This document shows positions 60,318-64,000 of a stretch of 64,000 nt of DNA, piece by piece. The translations under genes were made by a program, and so were the position numbers. Under the pieces are notes generated by a model. That model saw only the letters and a list, made by a program, of their open reading frames with translations, was not told the DNA's origin and did not search any database. Within the stretch, counting starts at the first letter, position 1; every line of letters begins with the position of its first letter. This DNA is from Streptomyces sp. NBC_01754. Lineage in GTDB: Bacteria; Actinomycetota; Actinomycetes; Streptomycetales; Streptomycetaceae. The stretch covers positions 6,510,001-6,574,000 of the forward strand of contig NZ_CP109132.1 in assembly GCF_035918015.1 (NCBI RefSeq), written 5' to 3'.

Positions 60318-62447
60318 TCAGCGCGTCTGCGCGTACGCGGCCGGCTCGGTGACGCCGGCGGGCACGGGGAGCGCGGGGACGGTGTCCGTCGGTTCCGCGG
60401 GCCGGTCCGGGGCCGTGGCCGGGGCGTCGGGGGCCGCCGGCAGGGTGAGAAGGAGCGGCTGTGTGCCGGACACGGTCCAGCCGGACACCTGACCCGCGTA
60501 GGCCTCGCCGAACGCGGCGGAGCCCTCGGAGGTACCGGTGGGCATCGTCGCGGGGACCGCCACACCGCCGGGTGCCCGCACGGTCACCGTGGAGCCGACG
60601 CGGTACGCCTCGGCCTCGCCCGCGTCGACCGCCGCACGCCAGGCCAGGCGGTTCCGCATCTCGGCGCCGATGTCCTCCATCCGCAGGTTGACCAGGGGAG
60701 TGTCGTCGGTGAAGAGCGCCGCGTACCCGTCGGTGACACCGCTCAGCACCGGGTAGGCGATGCGGTCCTCGGTCAGGTTCGACTGGTGGATGAAGTGCGG
60801 CCGGGGGTCGTTGCCGAGGACGTGTCCCAGTGCGATCCGCGTCTCCAGCGGCACGATGTGGTCGGTGTAGCCCGTCGCCGGGTCCAGCGGTTCCGGCAGG
60901 CAGGTGGAGGTGGCGGGGTTGTCCTCGCAGATCCCGCTGCCGCCCTGGGCGCGGGCCGTGTAGATCCAGTTGTACTCGTCGACCTGCTCGGCCGCGCGTC
61001 CGGCGTTGTAGAAGACGTTCATCGGGTAGCGCGACACCGTCAGCGCGGGGCCGACCTGACGCTGTCGCGGGTCACGGGAGTTGTCCGAGCCGATCCAGGT
61101 GATGCCGTTGTCGGCGAGGGCACCCGCCAGGTTCGGGTTGTCCTCGGGCTGCTGCGGGCTGACCTTCATCCCGGAGTGTTCACCGGTCACCAGCTCGCCG
61201 TGGCGCAGCGGAAGGCCGGCGGCCTCGCCCCAGGCGCGGTTGGTGGCGATCTCGTCGGAGATCTCGGCGCGCGTGACCCAGTCGACGTCCCCGCCGGGAG
61301 TGGTGGCGCAGGTCCACGGCACGGCGGTGGTGTCCTGTACGCAGCCGAGGAAGGAGTGCGTGTACGTGTGGTTGATCCAGCGGAACGCGTCACGGTCGGC
61401 GAGGAACCGGTCGGCCAGCGCGTCGGTGCCGCCGTTCTCCGCGCGGTGGTCGACGCTCCCGACGGCGTTGTACGCCAGATCGAAGGTCAGTGCGTGCGCG
61501 TCCTGCCACGCGGTAGCGTAGGTGACGTCGTCCGGCTCCATCCGGATCGGGTCGGGCTCCACGCTGCTGTCCGCGCAGTCCACGTCCCCCGGGGTGCAGT
61601 TGAGGTCGGAGTTCCACCGGTCGTCCGCGGCGAACACGTCGTCGACGTGGACGGCGAAGTAGTTGTGGGAGGCCCCCAGGTGGGTGCCGCCGGTCATCCA
61701 CTCCACGATGCCCCGGGCCAGCAGGCGGAACTGCTGCTGGTAGCGGTTGTAGACGAACGTGACGACGAGCTCCCGCCGCCCGTCGTGCCGGTACTCGCCC
61801 ACCAGCGATCCGCGGGTGGACTTCCCGGGGACCGGCGCGTCGACGTACGGGACGAAGTCGGCGCCGTCGGCCGGCGCGGAGAGGTAGGCGTAACTCTCCC
61901 CGACGGTCGGCGAGACGTCCTCGAAGGGCACGTCACCGTCGAGGTAGCCGAAGGGGCCCGCGAGGCCGGCCGCCGTCACCTCCGCCCGCACGCCGTCCAC
62001 ACTGCCCGCGTAGCCGTCGGTGTCCGGGGTCTCCAGCCCCACCGCCGGGCGGGCGTAGGTGTAGGCGTCCACCTGTGGGATCGCGTAGGTCCGCTCGTAG
62101 GCGGCGAGCGCCGCCATCTCGGCGGAACCGGCCGCGAAGGGGTTGTCGTTGGGCAGGACCACGGCCTGGAACCTCGCGCGGTCCCGTCCGTCCACCGTGT
62201 CCGCCAGGAAGCCGGCGTCGATCACCGGACGGCCGGGCGCGGTGAGATCGACCTCGGTGTAGGGCGTGCCGGCCGTTTCGAGCTCGGCGGCTATGGCGTC
62301 GGTCGCCGGGCCGCCGTCACTGACGACCAGGACCCGCAGATCGACACGGGGCGGCGTGCCGGCCGCCAGTGCCTGGCCCGCCGGTAATCCCAGCGACGCC
62401 ACGAGCGCGCCCACCGTGCACAAGGCCGCATACATTCTGCGCTTCAT
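60318..62447 (-). CDS. Secreted Agd3-like (CE18-type) polysaccharide deacetylase
   Basis: A 709-residue exported protein with a cleavable signal peptide (residues 1-29, ..AGQALAA). A long N-terminal part (VVSDGGPATDAIAAELETAG..) precedes the deacetylase domain. That domain has HNYFAVHVDDVFAADDRWN (metal-binding Asp) and RWINHTYTHSFLG (paired His), followed by GITWIGSDNSRDPRQ, SRYPMNVFYN and FIHQSNL. This order matches the fungal Agd3 family, which deacetylates GalNAc in galactosaminogalactan. Operon context with GH114 and spherulin-4 genes supports the same role. First gene of the operon, with GGGGAGGGA upstream of the ATG. Confidence 0.78.
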   Translation of the reverse strand: MKRRMYAALCTVGALVASLGLPAGQALAAGTPPRVDLRVLVVSDGGPATDAIAAELETAGTPYTEVDLTAPGRPVIDAGFLADTVDGRDRARFQAVVLPNDNPFAAGSAEMAALAAYERTYAIPQVDAYTYARPAVGLETPDTDGYAGSVDGVRAEVTAAGLAGPFGYLDGDVPFEDVSPTVGESYAYLSAPADGADFVPYVDAPVPGKSTRGSLVGEYRHDGRRELVVTFVYNRYQQQFRLLARGIVEWMTGGTHLGASHNYFAVHVDDVFAADDRWNSDLNCTPGDVDCADSSVEPDPIRMEPDDVTYATAWQDAHALTFDLAYNAVGSVDHRAENGGTDALADRFLADRDAFRWINHTYTHSFLGCVQDTTAVPWTCATTPGGDVDWVTRAEISDEIATNRAWGEAAGLPLRHGELVTGEHSGMKVSPQQPEDNPNLAGALADNGITWIGSDNSRDPRQRQVGPALTVSRYPMNVFYNAGRAAEQVDEYNWIYTARAQGGSGICEDNPATSTCLPEPLDPATGYTDHIVPLETRIALGHVLGNDPRPHFIHQSNLTEDRIAYPVLSGVTDGYAALFTDDTPLVNLRMEDIGAEMRNRLAWRAAVDAGEAEAYRVGSTVTVRAPGGVAVPATMPTGTSEGSAAFGEAYAGQVSGWTVSGTQPLLLTLPAAPDAPATAPDRPAEPTDTVPALPVPAGVTEPAAYAQTR

Positions 62448-63027
62448 GCTGTTGGTCCCTCCCCAGGGCGGAGCGCACTGCGCCGGTCAGGCGCGCACCA
62501 CTCCGTGCGGACGCCGGCGCCCCCCTCAGGAGCCGGTCACCCGCAGCAGTCTCTCCATATGGTGGTGGGCATATGAAGCTTTTGTGTGACTGGCGCCAAA
62601 CGTGACGGAAAACCGCAGGAGGGTATCGAGGTGGGGGAGTGGGTACGAACCGGTCCCCTGGTTCCTCCCGTTCAGGACCCGCGAGGCGCTGATAGCGGGA
62701 TGACGTGCGGAGACGTATACGGGGACAGGGGCGCGCGAGGGGCGCGGGACGGGGGCGCGGGGGTGACCGCCCGTACTTCGGTGACCAGGCGTTTCCCGCT
62801 CGTGGGCGATCGATTCAGGACAGCCGTCCGCTGAGCGGTCGGACGATCCGGCGGCCGGAGGACCGGGACGGTCCGGCCGGAACGATCAGGGCGGCCGGGG
62901 CGCCGGACGGGATCGGCGGCCGGCCCGGGCGGGAAGCGCGGGCCGGCCGCCGGTGGCGTACCTGATGTGCGGGGGAGGGCCCGGTCAGGGCCTGGCCCTG
63001 TTCACGGGCCGGCCGGACGGGGTGGGA
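62448..63027. other. Intergenic region upstream of the exopolysaccharide operon
   Basis: No gene found; apparent frames are arginine/glycine-rich shadows. The AT-rich patch 62545-62600 has CCATATGG (62555-62562) and CATATG (62570-62575), a candidate regulator site or promoter about 110-130 bases before the deacetylase ATG. The stretch 62840-62950 is highly GC-rich with short inverted repeats and may terminate the operon side or the small gene at 63028. Confidence 0.5.
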
Positions 63028-63558
63028 TCACGGGCAGAGCACGCGGGTGTCCGGGGTGTGGACGGGGCCGCCGGTGGCGTTGGCGCTGTCGCTGAACTCC
63101 GCGTAGTAGTACGAGTAGAAGCCGATGTCGCCGTTGCATCCGGAGTCTTCCGCGATCTCCAGCGTCAGGGTGACCGTCCGGCTCTGGCCGGGGGGCACGG
63201 TCGTGCCGTAGTTGCCGCCGAGATCCGCGGGCCCGGTGCCGGAACAGGGGGTGCTGCCGGTGGCCGTGGTCAGGGCGCATCCGGTGAAGGCGTACTTCAG
63301 GTCGGGGCGCTGGGTGGTCAGATAGGTCGGGTCGATCGTCTGGTGGACGAACCAGATGTCGTAACTCCGGTTGTTGGTGAGGGTCATCGACAGGTTCACC
63401 GTGCCGCCGGGCACCGCCGTGGCGGTGTCGGTGGCGAAGGTCAGCTCGGCCGGCTCGGGCGTCTCGGCCGCGTTCGCCGCCGGGGCCAGGCCGAACAGGG
63501 CGAGGAGGAGGGCGAAGGCGGAGGCGAGTCCCAGGCGTCTCAACTGTGTGCGTGGCAT
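63028..63558 (-). CDS. Small secreted protein of unknown function
   Basis: The protein has 176 residues from the ATG at 63558; the longer open frame upstream is not protein-like. The signal peptide covers residues 1-31 (LGLASAFALLLALFGLAPAANA). The mature part is a beta-rich domain with ATAVPGGTVNLSMTLTNNRSYDIWF and VPPGQSRTVTLTLEI. This is the pattern of CARDB/DUF11-type immunoglobulin-like secreted domains, here with four cysteines. It may bind surfaces or the polymer; the function is unknown. Confidence 0.7.
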   Translation of the reverse strand: MPRTQLRRLGLASAFALLLALFGLAPAANAAETPEPAELTFATDTATAVPGGTVNLSMTLTNNRSYDIWFVHQTIDPTYLTTQRPDLKYAFTGCALTTATGSTPCSGTGPADLGGNYGTTVPPGQSRTVTLTLEIAEDSGCNGDIGFYSYYYAEFSDSANATGGPVHTPDTRVLCP

Positions 63559-63979
63559 GGCCGGGAGGCTATGAGAGCCGCGACGGGATCGTCTGCCGGT
63601 CGGCGGACCGGCGACGCGATGAGGCCGGAAGTGTTCGCGGTGTGAAGGTCGTGTGGCGTCGCCTTCACGAGGTGGCGTCAGGTGCGTTTCCGCACGATGC
63701 GAGGGGTTCCGAGCCGGTTCTCCCCCTCGTTCCGCGCCGCGCCGCGCCGCCGGGCGGATGTCTTCGAGGCAATGGCGCATACCGGACCACCGGACCCCCC
63801 CGGACGCCCCGCGACTCCTCGCGCGGGAGCCGGAGTCCTCGGGCCCTGGTCTCGTGCGGGCCTGGTCCGCCACCGGGCCGGGTGCGGCCCCGCACCGGGC
63901 CCTTCCCGGCCCGCTCGCGGGAGTGGACCGCTCGGGTACGAAACACGATCGGCTCCGGCCGGTTCACGGTGATGGTCTT
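63559..63979. other. Right-end region without a recognisable gene
   Basis: Frames on both strands between 63665 and 63972 are Arg/Pro/Gly-rich shadows without similarity or ribosome binding sites. Nothing can be supported here. Confidence 0.5.
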
Positions 63980-63999
63980 GCCCCGTTGTGGGACGGGGC
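63980..63999. terminator. Short hairpin at the right edge
   Basis: GCCCCGT (63980-63986) and ACGGGGC (63993-63999) with a six-base loop. It might terminate a gene lying beyond the window. Confidence 0.4.
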
Positions 64000-64000
64000 T

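Noticed and set aside
52749-62447. Classical pel operon annotation
   Set aside because: PelA, PelB, PelC, PelD and PelE-like genes are absent and the deacetylase resembles Agd3 rather than PelA, so only the PelF-like gene is named by resemblance.
1-64000. CRISPR array or defence system
   Set aside because: No regularly spaced direct repeats and no Cas, restriction-modification, retron or toxin-antitoxin proteins; the RT genes are group II intron maturases by their motifs and domain V.

Overview
The window is very GC-rich, with G or C at most third codon positions, GTG and TTG starts, a twin-arginine-type leader and leaderless promoters. A fused PcaD-PcaC (PcaL) enzyme, a mycoredoxin, a glutamate ABC importer and an N-acetylglucosamine-type (NgcFG-like) permease pair all point to an actinomycete, most probably Streptomyces. 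No rRNA, tRNA or CRISPR array was seen.

Left end (1-15.3 kb): a mobile-element graveyard. A methyltransferase fragment runs off the left edge. Two decayed group II introns follow on the minus strand. The first in transcriptional order (5568-1897) interrupts an IS630-type transposase relic and is itself split by a complete ISAs1-type element (2392-3738, 9-bp target duplication). The second (RT 1829-387) keeps its RT and a domain V but has no 5' ribozyme. A complete IS630 element (6155-7283) is next. An island of chromosomal genes (7.7-12.6 kb: a DUF1906/peptidoglycan-binding protein, a small membrane protein, a pseudo-M15 peptidase, an NgcG-like permease and a truncated NgcF-like permease) is then cut off by a chimeric IS1182/IS1380 transposase and a complete IS701 element.

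Middle part 1 (15.6-25 kb): ordinary chromosomal genes. These are pcaL, an MBL-fold hydrolase, exonuclease III, mycoredoxin, a small membrane protein, an SDR, a DUF6278-like protein, the gluABCD glutamate/polar amino-acid importer and an SRPBCC protein.

Middle part 2 (25-48.5 kb): a catabolic region with two LacI-type regulators, each next to a promoter carrying paired palindromic operators. The first block holds an L-asparaginase, a polysaccharide-deacetylase/cyclic-imidase-type hydrolase, an MFS transporter and two SDRs. The second is a long operon. It encodes a BMP-type nucleoside ABC importer, a nucleoside hydrolase, a ThuA/amidotransferase-like protein, an alpha/beta hydrolase, an acetamidase/formamidase, an aldehyde dehydrogenase, an L-2-hydroxyglutarate oxidase-like flavoprotein and a D-2-hydroxyacid (2-hydroxyglutarate/lactate type) FAD/Fe-S dehydrogenase. 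Together they look like an uncharacterised pathway that imports a nucleoside-like compound, opens amide or imide bonds and passes carbon into 2-oxoglutarate.

Right part (48.5-64 kb): an unknown membrane-anchored protein, gamma-glutamyltranspeptidase, a methionine aminopeptidase divergent from an XRE regulator (both apparently leaderless) and a PPOX/F420-type protein. Then comes an eight-gene minus-strand operon (62447-52749): an Agd3-like secreted polysaccharide deacetylase, a PelF-like glycosyltransferase, a polytopic membrane protein, three nucleotide-sugar enzymes, a spherulin-4/GH135-like protein and a GH114 endo-galactosaminidase-like lipoprotein. This gene set resembles the fungal galactosaminogalactan cluster and the bacterial pel system, and is my best candidate for a poorly described system. 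A small secreted protein closes the window.
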